Positions 17,226-26,745 are shown, counted from the stretch's first letter. The stretch is DNA of 64,000 nt from JAFGNB01 sp050304135 (GCA_050304135.1 JBNLDC010000022.1:1-64000), one strand, 5' to 3'. Notes: a model not told the origin generated them from the letters alone. A program made the numbers and translations.

Positions 17226-18803
17226 ATGAGTGTTCAACTCATTGGCGTAATCATAGGAGTGCTTTCACTGGTCATCGGCTTGATTGCCGGATTGACCGGA
17301 CGTTCAACGCTCGATAAAAAATATCGGCAGCGACGGGAAGAGGAAATTAAAAAGGATGCTGATCTGCTGCTGAAAGAGGCCCGGCAGGAGGCTGAACTTC
17401 AGAAAAAAACCGCCATCCTCGAGGCGAAGGATGAGTGGTTTAAAGCGAAAACCGAATTTGAACGGGAAGCAAACAGAACCCGCGAGACGATCCGTCAGGA
17501 ACAGCAGCGGATCAAGGAGGAGGATAACGACGTCAAGCGGCGGGAAGAGCTGATCGGCAAACGGGAAACTGAATTCAATGCCCGCGAGAGCTTCCTCAAT
17601 TCAAAAGAGAAAACACTGCGCACCAAAGACAACGAACTCTCCCGCCTGATTGCGCAGCAGAACGAAAAACTTGAAAAAATCTCGCACATGACACAGGACG
17701 ATGCGAAAAAGCTGCTCATGGAAAACCTGGAGAGTCAGGTACGGTACGAATGTGCACAGATGATCAAGGAACTCAAGGATAACGCCAAAGGCGAAGCTGA
17801 CCGGGAGAGCAAAGAGATTATCATTCAGGCGATCCAGCGGTGTGCCGCGGATACCACGGTTGAATCGACCGTTTCGGTTGTCCATCTGCCGAATGACGAG
17901 ATGAAGGGACGTATCATCGGACGTGAAGGCCGGAATATCCGCTCCTTTGAAGAGGCGACCGGTATTGATGTTATCGTTGACGATACCCCGGAAGCAGTCA
18001 TTCTTTCCGGCTTCGATCCGATCAAACGGGAAATCGCCCGGCTTGCGTTGGAAAAACTCATCACCGACGGACGTATTCATCCGGGACGTATCGAGGAACT
18101 GATCAAAAAGAGTGAAAAGGAACTCGAGAAACAGATGAAAGAGGCGGCGGAAGAGATCATTTTCGATCTTGATGTGCATGGCCTCAAACCGAAACTGGTC
18201 GATATGCTCGGCCGACTTAAATACCGTACCTCCTATGGGCAGAATGTACTTCAGCATAGCCGTGAAGTGGCGATTCTTGCCGGTCTTATGGCTTCGGAAC
18301 TCGGACTCGATCCCAAAACGGCGATCCGTGCCGGGCTGCTCCACGACATCGGAAAAGCGATCGACCGGGAAACGGAAGGAACACACTCGGAACTCGGCGC
18401 GGAAGTGGCCCAGAAGAACGGGGAAAACGAGGTCATCTGCAACGCCATTGCCGCCCACCACGAGGATGTCCCCTGTATTTCCGTCTTTCCGGTTCTGATT
18501 CAGGCCGCAGATACCATTTCAAGTACACGCCCCGGTGTACGGCGTGAAACGCTCACCAACTACATCAACCGGCTCACCAAACTTGAAGAGATCGCCGACT
18601 CGTTCCGCGGTGTCAGCAAGGCGTTTGTTATTCAGGCGGGTCGTGAAATCCGCTGTATGGTGGAGCCTGAAGTGATCAATGATGCCCTCGCCGAAGAGAT
18701 GGCCGGACAGATCGCCCTCAAAATCCAGGACGAGATGGAGTACCCCGGACAGATCAAGGTGACGATTATCCGTGAAAGCCGCTTTACCGAGTTCGCGAAA
18801 TAG
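17226..18803 (+). CDS. rny: Ribonuclease Y
   Basis: A 525-residue membrane-anchored endoribonuclease that initiates mRNA decay. AAGGAGG lies upstream of the ATG. Residues 4-25 are the N-terminal transmembrane anchor. A charged coiled coil follows (about 35-205), then a KH RNA-binding domain (about 210-275; GRIIGREGRNIRSFE). The HD phosphohydrolase domain (about 335-430) has GLLHDIGKA and AIAAHHEDV. Length and order match the family exactly. The stop codon shares one base with the GTG of the ymdB-family gene. Confidence 0.97.
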   Translation: MSVQLIGVIIGVLSLVIGLIAGLTGRSTLDKKYRQRREEEIKKDADLLLKEARQEAELQKKTAILEAKDEWFKAKTEFEREANRTRETIRQEQQRIKEEDNDVKRREELIGKRETEFNARESFLNSKEKTLRTKDNELSRLIAQQNEKLEKISHMTQDDAKKLLMENLESQVRYECAQMIKELKDNAKGEADRESKEIIIQAIQRCAADTTVESTVSVVHLPNDEMKGRIIGREGRNIRSFEEATGIDVIVDDTPEAVILSGFDPIKREIARLALEKLITDGRIHPGRIEELIKKSEKELEKQMKEAAEEIIFDLDVHGLKPKLVDMLGRLKYRTSYGQNVLQHSREVAILAGLMASELGLDPKTAIRAGLLHDIGKAIDRETEGTHSELGAEVAQKNGENEVICNAIAAHHEDVPCISVFPVLIQAADTISSTRPGVRRETLTNYINRLTKLEEIADSFRGVSKAFVIQAGREIRCMVEPEVINDALAEEMAGQIALKIQDEMEYPGQIKVTIIRESRFTEFAK

Positions 18804-19600
18804 TGCGGCTGCTTTTCATTGGAGATATCTTCAGTACGATCGGCAGGCGGGTGCTTGCCGATCGTCTGCCTGCGCTCCTTGAGGAGCGACAGATTGATGT
18901 GTGTGTTGCCAACGCGGAGAACGCCGCGGGCGGCAGAGGGCTGACCGGCAATCTCTGGAAAAAACTTCGGAAGTACGGTGTGAATGCGGTTACCGGCGGC
19001 AATCACTCCTTCTCCATTCCCGACAGTGTTTACAAATTCATGGATGAGCCGCTGGTGCTCAGGCCCCATAATTACCCGCCGGGCAACATCGGCAAGGGAA
19101 CTGCGCTCTGCCCCCTCCCCGACGGTCGCCTGCTCGGCATCGTCAATCTGCAGGGGCGCACGTTTGTTCACGAAGCACTCGACTGTCCGTTCCGTACCGG
19201 TCTTGCCGCCGTGGAGGAACTGCGTGAAAAAACGCCCTGTATTCTGGTTGATTTTCACGCTGAGGCGACCAGCGAAAAAGGGGCACTTGCACGATACCTC
19301 GACGGCAAAGTGAGTGCCGTTCTGGGAACCCACACCCACGTACAGACCGCCGATGAACGGATACTTCCCGGGGGAACCGCTCTTCTGACCGATGTCGGAA
19401 TGACCGGCCCTGAAGACTCGATAATCGGCATGAAGCACGATCAGGTAATCCGCCGTTTTCTGCTCCAGACGCATGTCCGGTTCGAACCCTCGGAGAGCGG
19501 TGCAATGCTTAACGCGGTCGTGATTGACATTGACGATGCCACCGGTAAAGCCGTGTCAGTCGAACGGATATTCGATCGGGTCAGCTTCAGCCGTGAGTAG
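18803..19600 (+). CDS. YmdB-family metallophosphoesterase
   Basis: A 265-residue cytoplasmic enzyme of the YmdB (TIGR00282) family, whose characterised Bacillus members hydrolyse cyclic nucleotides including 2',3'-cAMP. Motifs: MRLLFIGDIFS (Asp8), VANAENAAGG, TGGNHSF and the late DFHAEATSEK and GTHTHVQTAD, which supply the two-metal ligands. The usual GGNH-x-W/I region reads GGNHSFS here. The start is a GTG overlapping the rny stop by one base, so translation is coupled. Its place directly after rny is widely conserved and suggests a shared role in RNA turnover. Confidence 0.92.
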   Translation: MRLLFIGDIFSTIGRRVLADRLPALLEERQIDVCVANAENAAGGRGLTGNLWKKLRKYGVNAVTGGNHSFSIPDSVYKFMDEPLVLRPHNYPPGNIGKGTALCPLPDGRLLGIVNLQGRTFVHEALDCPFRTGLAAVEELREKTPCILVDFHAEATSEKGALARYLDGKVSAVLGTHTHVQTADERILPGGTALLTDVGMTGPEDSIIGMKHDQVIRRFLLQTHVRFEPSESGAMLNAVVIDIDDATGKAVSVERIFDRVSFSRE

Positions 19601-20825
19601 TTCCTTCTCGTTTCTTGCTCCACGCGACTGCGAACGCCCCTACACCATTACCGAAATCAACAACGGCATCGCCGGACTCATCGAATCATCCAACCCTCTT
19701 GTATGGGTTGAGGGTGAGCTTTCGAACTGGCACCCGTCGTCAAGCGGACACATCTACTTCCGACTTAAAGACGGCGGCAGCCAGATTCCCGGGGTGCTCT
19801 GGCGTTCAACGGCGGCGCAGTTACCATTCAGGCCGCAGGACGGTATGGCGGTCATGGCGATTGCAACCATTCGGGTCTATCAGCGTGGCGGGTACTATCA
19901 GCTTGATGTACACCGGATGCAGCCGATTGGTCAGGGTGCACTCCATATTGCTTTTCAGAAACTCAAGGCGAAACTCGAACGGGAAGGATTGTTCGACGCC
20001 ACCTTTAAAAAACCGCTCCCCCCTTCGGTACAGCGGATCGGCGTGATCACATCAAAAACCGGTGCCGCGATCAGAGATATTGTCCGTGTTATCGCCAAAC
20101 GCTCTCCTCAAACAGAGATTATCCTGCGGAACGTTGTTGTTCAGGGAGATGCCGCTCCCGGACAGATAGCCACAGCAATCGAAGAGTTCAACCGGTGCGG
20201 CTTGCCGATCGACTGTATTATTGCCGGTCGCGGAGGGGGATCGATCGAGGATCTTCAGGCATTTAACGAAGAGATTGTGGCACGGGCGATTTTCGCCTCT
20301 GCACTACCGGTAATAAGTGCCGTCGGTCATGAGATCGATTTCACCATTGCCGATTTCGTTGCTGATATCCGGGCGGCGACCCCTTCCGCGGCAGCGGAAA
20401 TCGCCGTAGGAGACAGTGATACCTTGCAGCGACAGCTGGCGGTGATCGCCGACCGGTTCCGCAACAGTTTCTTCCGTAAAGTTACCGTTTCGAACAGCGA
20501 CGTTCACCGGCTCGCCCGCCACCGTGCCCTGCGCGCTCCTCTGGAGCAGTTTTACGAAGCCCGGCAACAGACCGACGACCTCCGCAATGAACTCGAAAAA
20601 CGCTTTCTTATTGGCCTCGAGCGTCGGGTGGAACGGCTCTCCGCAACGGCACGACAGCTTGGTACCCTGAGTCCGCTTTCGGTTTTGGGTCGTGGGTACA
20701 GTGTCGTGAGCCGAACCGACGGTACGATATGCAGGTCCGCTGATTCACTCCAAAAGGGAGAACGGATCCACATCCGGTTCAGCAAAGGCAGTGTTGAAAG
20801 TACCGTTGATACGGTCAGTCCTTAA
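19593..20825 (+). CDS. xseA: Exodeoxyribonuclease VII large subunit
   Basis: About 410 residues. The GTG at 19593, overlapping the ymdB-family stop by 8 nt, is preferred to an ATG further upstream because the product then begins just before the OB fold. The OB domain (about 15-110; WVEGELSNW, SGHIYFRLKD) binds single-stranded DNA. The catalytic domain has ITSKTGAAIRDI, IIAGRGGGSIEDL and SAVGHEIDFT. A coiled coil precedes the C-terminal LGRGYSVV motif. Length is typical. The small subunit gene xseB, often next, is not seen downstream. Confidence 0.93.
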   Translation: MSSSFSFLAPRDCERPYTITEINNGIAGLIESSNPLVWVEGELSNWHPSSSGHIYFRLKDGGSQIPGVLWRSTAAQLPFRPQDGMAVMAIATIRVYQRGGYYQLDVHRMQPIGQGALHIAFQKLKAKLEREGLFDATFKKPLPPSVQRIGVITSKTGAAIRDIVRVIAKRSPQTEIILRNVVVQGDAAPGQIATAIEEFNRCGLPIDCIIAGRGGGSIEDLQAFNEEIVARAIFASALPVISAVGHEIDFTIADFVADIRAATPSAAAEIAVGDSDTLQRQLAVIADRFRNSFFRKVTVSNSDVHRLARHRALRAPLEQFYEARQQTDDLRNELEKRFLIGLERRVERLSATARQLGTLSPLSVLGRGYSVVSRTDGTICRSADSLQKGERIHIRFSKGSVESTVDTVSP

Positions 20826-21374
20826 TCGCCACACAATAGCTCACAGCGAAACAGATTTTTTTCGCGTTACTTGTATTGCCACTTTGAATAATCCTATATT
20901 CAGTTTTATTCTATTTAGTTTCTGTTCAATCCTGAACAGGAACTTTGTATGATGGTTTCAGGGGACAACCATCCTGTTTTCAAGCAGTGATCTCTTCTAC
21001 AGACTTAGTTACACTGAAGACTCGATTTTTCTCTTTTCAGCTGAATTGGTTAATTCTATTTGATAGGGAAACGTTGGATGTTGAGTACAAGTGCTACAGA
21101 AAAAACAAGGCGAAGCTCTGAATACCCGACGCTTGCTGAATTGAGTACAAATCTCACCTTGCAAAAGCGCAGGTATACCCCGGAAAAGAATGGTGAGTTT
21201 TTTTTCGCACTCTTCCATTGGTATAACAACCACGATACTTCGTACCATTGTAACGGTTCCGCATTTGCGGTGCCGAGTTTGCCGACAGCCCACACTTCCG
21301 CGCCAAAAAAATCATCAGCTTCTGTTTTTTTATCACCAACTGCCACACATGCATTAGTATAGAAAGGGGCATCT
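20826..21374 (+). other. Long leader before the symporter gene
   Basis: About 550 nt without a supported gene. Open frames at 21056-21409 on both strands lack ribosome sites and family features. No clear terminator follows xseA; the region is AT-rich near 20880-20960. The 3' end provides AAGGGG before the symporter ATG. Confidence 0.5.
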
Positions 21375-23135
21375 ATGACAGCACTCCACCCTGTTGACTG
21401 GCTTATCATCGCAGGTTACTTTGCCATCGTTTTCGGAATCGGCTGGTGGGCATACCTAAAAGAAAAACAGTCACAAACCACCGCAGAGTACTTTCTCGCC
21501 GGCCGTAATCTCGGCTGGTGGATTATCGGTGCCGCGGTATTCTCGTCGAATATCGGTTCCGAGCACCTTGTCGGACTTGCGGGATCAGGTACCACCGATG
21601 GTGTCGCCATGGCGCATTATGAACTGCACGCCTGGTGTCTGCTGATTTTAGGATGGATCATGGTTCCTTTCTATATGCGCTCCCAGGTATTCACCATGCC
21701 TGAATTTCTCGAAAAGAGATTTTCTCCTGTCAACAGAACCGTTCTGTCGGTGATTTCACTGCTCGCTTATATTCTCACCAAACTCGCCGTGGGTATCTTT
21801 GCGGGTGGAGTGGTATTCGCCGTACTTATACCTGACATCAGTTTCATGGGTCTGAATAGTTTCTGGGTCGGATCTATCCTGGTGATCGTGCTTACCGGTA
21901 TCTACACGATTCTCGGCGGTATGCGAGCAGTAGCCTACACTTCGGCTATCCAGACGATCATCCTGGTACTCGGTAGTGCGCTGGTGACGATTTTCGGGCT
22001 CAAGGCACTCGGTGGCTGGCAGGTTCTTCGCGATGTTTGCGGATCTGAGATGTTCAATCTCTGGCGTCCGATTGTTCCGGAAGGTCTGAAGGCCACCTGG
22101 GCTCCCGTCAAGGAAGCCGGACGAATGGCATGGTATTTCAACGACAATTACCCCTGGATAGGTATGCTCTTTGCCGCACCGATTATCGGGCTCTGGTACT
22201 GGTGTACAGATCAGTATATCGTCCAGCGTGTCCTCGGTGCCGCAAATGAGCAGACCGCACGCCGCGGTTCCATCGCCTCAGCCGCTCTGAAGCTGCTGCC
22301 GGTGTTCATTTTTATTATTCCCGGTATGATCGCCTTCGCCATCGCCAAATCCGGTCAGAATCAGTTCATGCAACAGGCACTGTTCGATGCGAGCGGGAAT
22401 ATCGTTCGAGACAATGCACAACAGGCGTTTCCGCTCCTCGTTGCACAGGTGTTGCCGATCGGTATCCGCGGTATCGTGGTGGCAGGTCTCCTTGCCGCAC
22501 TCATGAGTTCGCTCGCCGGTGCGTTCAATGCGTCGTCCGCACTGTTCACCATTGACTTTTACTCAAAAATCCGTCCGAATGCATCACAGAAACAGGTAGT
22601 CACCGTTGGCAGATTCGCGACCGTCATCATGGTGATTATCGGCCTGTTGTGGATTCCGGTCATCCAGGGAGGCAAGGGGCTCTACGATTATCTGCAGGGG
22701 GTGCAGGCATACCTCGCGCCGCCGATTTTCGTAGTCTTTTTCGTTGGCATCCTCAACAAACGGGTCAATGCCAAAGGCTGTCTTTCGGCACTAATCGTCG
22801 GTTTCGCACTCGGGCTTTTCCGCCTGGCGATTGACACACCAGTAAAAATGATCAGCGACTTTTCTTATGCGAAGGGATCGTTTTTCTGGATTATCAACAA
22901 CATGTACTTCCAGTACTACAGCATGCTGATAACGCTTATCAGTATCGCCGTGATCCTCGGGGTCAGCTACGCCACCGAGGAACCGGATTATGACAGGATC
23001 AGCGGCCTTACCTTCGGCACCCAGTCCGAGGAGCATAAGAAGGATTCGCGTGCCACCTGGAACAAATGGGATGTTATCGGATCGGTGGCTATTCTTGTTG
23101 CAATCTTCGGAGCATATATGTTCTTCAGAGGGTAA
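21375..23135 (+). CDS. Sodium:solute symporter (SSS family, SGLT-like)
   Basis: A 586-residue inner-membrane transporter with about 14 hydrophobic segments. SSS features include the early WWAYLKEKQS...EYFLAGRNLGWWIIGAAVFSSNIG region (Na+/sugar signature), MPEFLEKRF after the third helix, and AGLLAALMSSLAGAFNASSALFTIDFY, which carries the Na2-site Ser/Ala cluster. The SGLT branch (sugar, myo-inositol or sialic-acid-like substrates) fits better than proline or pantothenate. The substrate is not deducible from the sequence. A long leader before it and a strong terminator after it suggest a single-gene transcript. Confidence 0.88.
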   Translation: MTALHPVDWLIIAGYFAIVFGIGWWAYLKEKQSQTTAEYFLAGRNLGWWIIGAAVFSSNIGSEHLVGLAGSGTTDGVAMAHYELHAWCLLILGWIMVPFYMRSQVFTMPEFLEKRFSPVNRTVLSVISLLAYILTKLAVGIFAGGVVFAVLIPDISFMGLNSFWVGSILVIVLTGIYTILGGMRAVAYTSAIQTIILVLGSALVTIFGLKALGGWQVLRDVCGSEMFNLWRPIVPEGLKATWAPVKEAGRMAWYFNDNYPWIGMLFAAPIIGLWYWCTDQYIVQRVLGAANEQTARRGSIASAALKLLPVFIFIIPGMIAFAIAKSGQNQFMQQALFDASGNIVRDNAQQAFPLLVAQVLPIGIRGIVVAGLLAALMSSLAGAFNASSALFTIDFYSKIRPNASQKQVVTVGRFATVIMVIIGLLWIPVIQGGKGLYDYLQGVQAYLAPPIFVVFFVGILNKRVNAKGCLSALIVGFALGLFRLAIDTPVKMISDFSYAKGSFFWIINNMYFQYYSMLITLISIAVILGVSYATEEPDYDRISGLTFGTQSEEHKKDSRATWNKWDVIGSVAILVAIFGAYMFFRG

Positions 23136-23152
23136 ATTTTACTGTACTCCCA

Positions 23153-23227
23153 TTGCCGGAATAATTCCGGCAATAAAAGTTACACAATACCAAAGCGTCC
23201 TTCCCGTCAGGGGAAGGATGCTTTTTT
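23153..23227 (+). terminator. Tandem hairpins with T-run after the symporter gene
   Basis: The first stem, TTGCCGGAA-taa-TTCCGGCAA (23153-23173), lacks a T-run. The second, GCGTCCTTCCC with GGGGAAGGATGC (23195-23221), is followed by TTTTTT and is a typical Rho-independent terminator. Confidence 0.85.
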
Positions 23228-23392
23228 CTAACAGGAAACAGTACTTTATTAAACGGCTTAAAATAGTCAATAGTGTTTCCTGTTTTTTCAGAGTCGGGGT
23301 CGGTTGCCACATTTTTTCCGTTACAAACTCATATCCGATTATTTTAATCTATATTTGATACTGCAGCAACGGATTTACCAAAGCAATACAGA

Positions 23393-24445
23393 ATGAGTAC
23401 CCCGATGCGTATACGATACATCCTGCTTCTGACTTTTCATGCGGTTGTTTCAGCTCAATCGTCCGGTTTTCAACCATACCGTTTTGATAACGGTGCGGAT
23501 TTCGTACTCCCCTACCTTTTCTTCCAACCGCCGGATCGCACTCCCGGAGAACGTTACCCGCTTCTGATTTTTTTTCACGGTGCGGGAGAATGGGGTAATG
23601 ACAACAATCGGCAACTGGCGAATTTCCCGCAACATTTCATTACCGGGGCCAACAGTACCAGGTATCCCTGCTACGCGCTCGCACCGCAGTGCACCGAAAC
23701 GGATGCCTGGACCTCATTTCCACGGTATCCCGAAGTTTACAATCCCGCTGAACCGACGCGTTCCATGGCACAGGTACTCGCGCTTCTGGATACCCTGTGT
23801 AAAAGTGACACCCTTTTTATTGATACTAACCGTATCTATGTAACCGGTCAGTCGCTTGGTGGTGAAGCGGTATTCGACATCGTCACCCGGGCACCTCACC
23901 GTTTTGCAGCGGCGAACCCGATCTGCGGTATTGCCGATACCGCCAAAGTGGAACTGATGATAGATACGCCATTCTGGATTTTTCATGGAACAGAAGATAA
24001 AACAACAGATGTCAATTACTCCCGAATAATAGTAGATGCTTTTACGAATCTCGGAAAGCCACCCCGCTATACGGAATATGAGGGTGGTGAACACAACATC
24101 TGGGACAGAGCGTACGATGAACCTGAATTACTTCCCTGGCTGTTCGAACAAGATAAAAGCAGTACCGTGCGCACCGGCTACAGAGAAAGGACAACCGCCG
24201 GAAAACGTGCCATTGTCACAGCAGTTACAACGAACCGGAAGATTACACTCTCATGGAACGGTATCACTCCATCGGAAATCGGTCTTTTTTCTCTGAACGG
24301 AAAGTGCCTTGTCAAAACGCAAATACGGCATTCAAACCGGACCAGCGTTACCATACGACTCGACGGGATGAGTTGGAGCACTGGCATGCATATCGTACGT
24401 CTGAAATGCGGCAGCTCAATCGTCGCGGTTATTCCCGTACTCTGA
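23393..24445 (+). CDS. Secreted alpha/beta-hydrolase (esterase) with C-terminal sorting-like domain
   Basis: A 350-residue exported hydrolase. A signal peptide covers residues about 1-22. The alpha/beta-hydrolase core (about 25-260) has the oxyanion-region FFHGAGEWG, the nucleophile elbow GQSLGG with Ser near 152, FHGTEDKTTD carrying a likely catalytic Asp, and GGEHNIWDRAY carrying the His. It resembles the dienelactone-hydrolase/PHB-depolymerase-like predicted peptidases and carbohydrate esterases of cellulolytic bacteria. The last 75 residues (ITLSWNG, IGLFSLNGKCL, STGMHIVRL) look like a Por-secretion sorting domain. An extracellular polysaccharide esterase is the best guess. No clear ribosome site; an in-frame ATG also occurs at 23405. 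Confidence 0.78.
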   Translation: MSTPMRIRYILLLTFHAVVSAQSSGFQPYRFDNGADFVLPYLFFQPPDRTPGERYPLLIFFHGAGEWGNDNNRQLANFPQHFITGANSTRYPCYALAPQCTETDAWTSFPRYPEVYNPAEPTRSMAQVLALLDTLCKSDTLFIDTNRIYVTGQSLGGEAVFDIVTRAPHRFAAANPICGIADTAKVELMIDTPFWIFHGTEDKTTDVNYSRIIVDAFTNLGKPPRYTEYEGGEHNIWDRAYDEPELLPWLFEQDKSSTVRTGYRERTTAGKRAIVTAVTTNRKITLSWNGITPSEIGLFSLNGKCLVKTQIRHSNRTSVTIRLDGMSWSTGMHIVRLKCGSSIVAVIPVL

Positions 24446-24457
24446 TGTATGTAACAT

Positions 24458-25048
24458 TCAGGCGTTCACACCGGAAAACCAGACCGGCTCGTTCCCGCTC
24501 TTCCATTTGATATTGCACCCAAGACTCGGTCGCTGCAGAATAGCGACCGGAAGCCCCGCCAGTGTCGCATCGAGCGCAGCCCGCAGATCAGTTCCGGTAA
24601 CCGGCACGCCATTTCCCGGTCGACTGCCATCCATCTGTCCGCGGTACACCAACCTCTGCTCTGCGTCAAAGAGAAAGAAATCCGGGGTGCAGGCGGCATG
24701 ATATGCTTTGGCAATCTCCTGTGATGCATCAACCAGATAGGGAAACCGGTACGAAAACTCCCGTGCATCCGCCTGCATCTGATCGATACCGTCATCCGGA
24801 TACGCCTGCGCATCATTTGCATTGATACCGACCACCGCTACCCCCTTGTCCAGATACTCATTGATCAGCTCCACCAGGACAGGCCGTACGTGTTTGACAT
24901 ACGGGCAGTGATTGCACATGAAGATAACCAGCAGTGCGGAAGCGCCACTGAACTGATCGCCGGTGTACCGTTTTCCGTCACACCCCGGAAGATCAAACTG
25001 GGGTGCGGGGGTTCCCAACGGCAGCATGGTTGATTCAGTTTTAGACAT
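24458..25048 (-). CDS. Thioredoxin-family redox protein (AhpC/TSA-like)
   Basis: A 196-residue cytoplasmic thioredoxin-fold protein. GGGAG precedes the ATG at 25048. The active site is MCNHCPYVKH (Cys-Asn-His-Cys), typical of a widespread thioredoxin-family group annotated near AhpC/TSA proteins. Downstream features INANDAQAYPDDG, a cis-Pro segment (CTPDFFLFD) and RGQMDGSRPGN fit that group. It probably reduces disulfides or peroxides. Its gene begins 13 nt after the pterin dehydratase gene, so the two form an operon. Confidence 0.85.
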   Translation of the reverse strand: MSKTESTMLPLGTPAPQFDLPGCDGKRYTGDQFSGASALLVIFMCNHCPYVKHVRPVLVELINEYLDKGVAVVGINANDAQAYPDDGIDQMQADAREFSYRFPYLVDASQEIAKAYHAACTPDFFLFDAEQRLVYRGQMDGSRPGNGVPVTGTDLRAALDATLAGLPVAILQRPSLGCNIKWKSGNEPVWFSGVNA

Positions 25049-25061
25049 GAGGGTACTCCCT

Positions 25062-25424
25062 TCAGAGTGGACTTGCGTGTGGTTGATGATGTGTTGGAGC
25101 AATAAGATCGATTTTTGATGCCAGAATGAAGTCATTTTCCGAAAGGCCGAGAATGGCGTGGGTACTGAGCTCGACCGTCACCCGACGATAATTGATGATG
25201 AGTTCGGGGTGATGCCCTTCCTCTTCTGCAAGGCGGGCGATATCGTTGACGAATTCAATCGCTTTAGGAAAGGTCGGCAGCAACCATGTTTTGTAAATCC
25301 GGTGCACGCCTTTTCTTTCGATATCCCACCCGCTCAAATCGTTCATCTGAGAATTTTCTTCATCTTCGGTGAGCGGCGGTACTCCGCCTTCACAGGGTCT
25401 GCAGTGTTTTTCGGTAAGATTCAT
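25062..25424 (-). CDS. Pterin-4a-carbinolamine dehydratase
   Basis: A 120-residue cytoplasmic enzyme. AGGAGA lies 6 nt upstream of the ATG at 25424. Family motifs: Cys-x2-Cys-GG near the N-terminus, GWDI strand, FPKAIEFVNDIARLAEEEGHHPEL with the catalytic His pair, and a later VELSTHAILGLSENDF with the third His. It dehydrates 4a-hydroxytetrahydrobiopterin in recycling of the pterin cofactor of aromatic amino acid hydroxylases. No hydroxylase is encoded nearby. In such bacteria the protein may act in molybdopterin or folate-related salvage instead. Confidence 0.9.
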   Translation of the reverse strand: MNLTEKHCRPCEGGVPPLTEDEENSQMNDLSGWDIERKGVHRIYKTWLLPTFPKAIEFVNDIARLAEEEGHHPELIINYRRVTVELSTHAILGLSENDFILASKIDLIAPTHHQPHASPL

Positions 25425-25769
25425 TTTGTTCTCCTCATCCGTTACTGTTACATTCGCCGGGCTCAACCGTTGTTTCCACCATCGCACTTCTCCGCACGAT
25501 CCGTATCGTGATCGGTTCATTGAGCGGTAGGTCCGAGAGCCTGAAAAAAAATATCGTCCATCGATTCAAATGGTGCTAATTAATATGAGACAGTTAATCA
25601 GCTTCGCATCGACACCATTTCATAAACTACGCAACTAGAGCTACAGATATTGCGTGTCCATTTTTCTGCCGATCCGGATGAAAATTGAAAAAAGTGTTGA
25701 CTCTCCCCCTACGGGAGTGCGGTATCTTTATATCGTGAGCTCACAACCACGACACATTACGGAGAAGCA
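25425..25769. other. Divergent intergenic region
   Basis: 345 nt between the pterin dehydratase and MerR genes. It holds the MerR-type promoter at 25697-25728. An imperfect inverted repeat, AAATGGTG (about 25567) with CACCATTT (about 25613), flanks a second AT-rich pair. No gene is seen. Confidence 0.45.
25697..25728 (+). promoter_or_regulatory. MerR-type promoter and operator
   Basis: TTGACT (25697-25702) and TATCTT (25723-25728) are separated by 20 nt (19 nt to the overlapping GTATCT). This is longer than the usual 17 and typical of promoters that MerR proteins remodel. A dyad CTCCC-cctac-GGGAG lies within the spacer. It directly precedes the MerR-family gene, indicating autoregulation. 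Confidence 0.75.
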
Positions 25770-26585
25770 ATGCTGAAAATCGGAGATTTTTCAAAACTCG
25801 GACGAGTTACCGTCAAAACCCTCAGATACTGGGATGAGATCGGGCTGCTCAGGCCTGATTTCGTCAGTCCGGAAAACGGGTACCGGTACTATTCAATCAC
25901 CCAACTGGCACTGGTACACGAGATCCTTTCCCTCAAGGAGCTCGGTCTGTTTCTGGAAGATATCCGGCGGGTGCTTGGAGGCGGTCTGGATAACGACGCC
26001 TGGATCTCGCTCCTTCGTTCGAGACGAAATGTTCTTACCGATGACCTGCAGCTCTGTGAAACCAGAATTCACAAAATCGATCGCATGATCGAAACAGCAG
26101 AAAAGGAGAGTACCATGCCGACTATAGAAATTCGTGAACTGCCGGAAGTGATCGTCGCTTCGTACCGCACGACCATCCCCGATTACAACGCCCTGTTCAA
26201 AGTGGTACCGCCGATTGGCGATATCATGAGGAAACAGGGGGCGGAGTGCCGGGTTCCCGAATACTGCTTCAATATTTATCACGATGGCGAATATCGCGAA
26301 AAAGATATCGATGTCGAGATTTGCGAAGCGGTGAATGAGGCCCGTGAAGATGGAGAAGGTGTGGTGTATAAAAAAATGGAAGCCGTCCCGACCGCGGCGG
26401 TCATCATGCACAAAGGCGGTTATGATTCGCTCAGGCAGAGTTATTCAAAGCTGCTCGGCTGGATTGAGGAGAACGGCTACGAAGTTGCCGACCATTCCCG
26501 GGAATCGTACATCGACGGCATCTGGAACCGGGAGAATCCGGACGACTGGAGAACCGAGATTCAGATTCCGGTGAGAAAGGTGTGA
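25770..26585 (+). CDS. MerR-family regulator with GyrI-like ligand domain
   Basis: A 271-residue BmrR-type transcription factor. GGAGA lies upstream of the ATG. Winged helix-turn-helix at 1-70 (IGDFSKLGRVTVKTLRYWDEIGLL, ENGYRYY). A dimerising coiled coil follows (about 75-115). Then comes a GyrI-like small-molecule-binding domain (about 120-271; TIEIRELPEVIVASYR, a central Glu-rich strand, HKGGYDSL, SYIDG). It should sense hydrophobic or cationic compounds and activate its own promoter. No efflux gene lies beside it, so its regulon is probably elsewhere. Confidence 0.92.
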   Translation: MLKIGDFSKLGRVTVKTLRYWDEIGLLRPDFVSPENGYRYYSITQLALVHEILSLKELGLFLEDIRRVLGGGLDNDAWISLLRSRRNVLTDDLQLCETRIHKIDRMIETAEKESTMPTIEIRELPEVIVASYRTTIPDYNALFKVVPPIGDIMRKQGAECRVPEYCFNIYHDGEYREKDIDVEICEAVNEAREDGEGVVYKKMEAVPTAAVIMHKGGYDSLRQSYSKLLGWIEENGYEVADHSRESYIDGIWNRENPDDWRTEIQIPVRKV

Positions 26586-26608
26586 TACATCCCTGCAGGA
26601 TTTATCTG

Positions 26609-26638
26609 GTTTGCTCCCTCAGGGAGCAAACTCTTTTT
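26609..26638 (+). terminator. Rho-independent terminator after the MerR gene
   Basis: GTTTGCTCCC (26609-26618) pairs perfectly with GGGAGCAAAC (26622-26631) and is followed by TCTTTTT. Confidence 0.9.
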
Positions 26639-26721
26639 ATCATGGTTTTTCCAGTTGCCTGTCATTTTCACCCCTGAAAGTTCCTAGTTTCAGGAGGAAT
26701 GAGGAACTTCCCTCCATCTCA

Positions 26722-26745
26722 GGCACTGACGAGGGCGTCAGTGCC
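26722..26745. repeat. Perfect 10-bp hairpin
   Basis: GGCACTGACG (26722-26731) and CGTCAGTGCC (26736-26745) with a 4-nt loop, in the convergent gap between the MerR gene and the next minus-strand gene. No T-run follows on either strand at once, so it may be a dispersed palindrome or an inefficient terminator. Confidence 0.6.

Noticed and set aside
17226..18803. Two long antisense frames inside rny
   Set aside because: Strand-bias by-products of a charged coiled-coil gene; rny is complete on the plus strand.
21056..21409. Frames on both strands before the symporter gene
   Set aside because: No ribosome site, no conserved features, and the two strands mirror each other.
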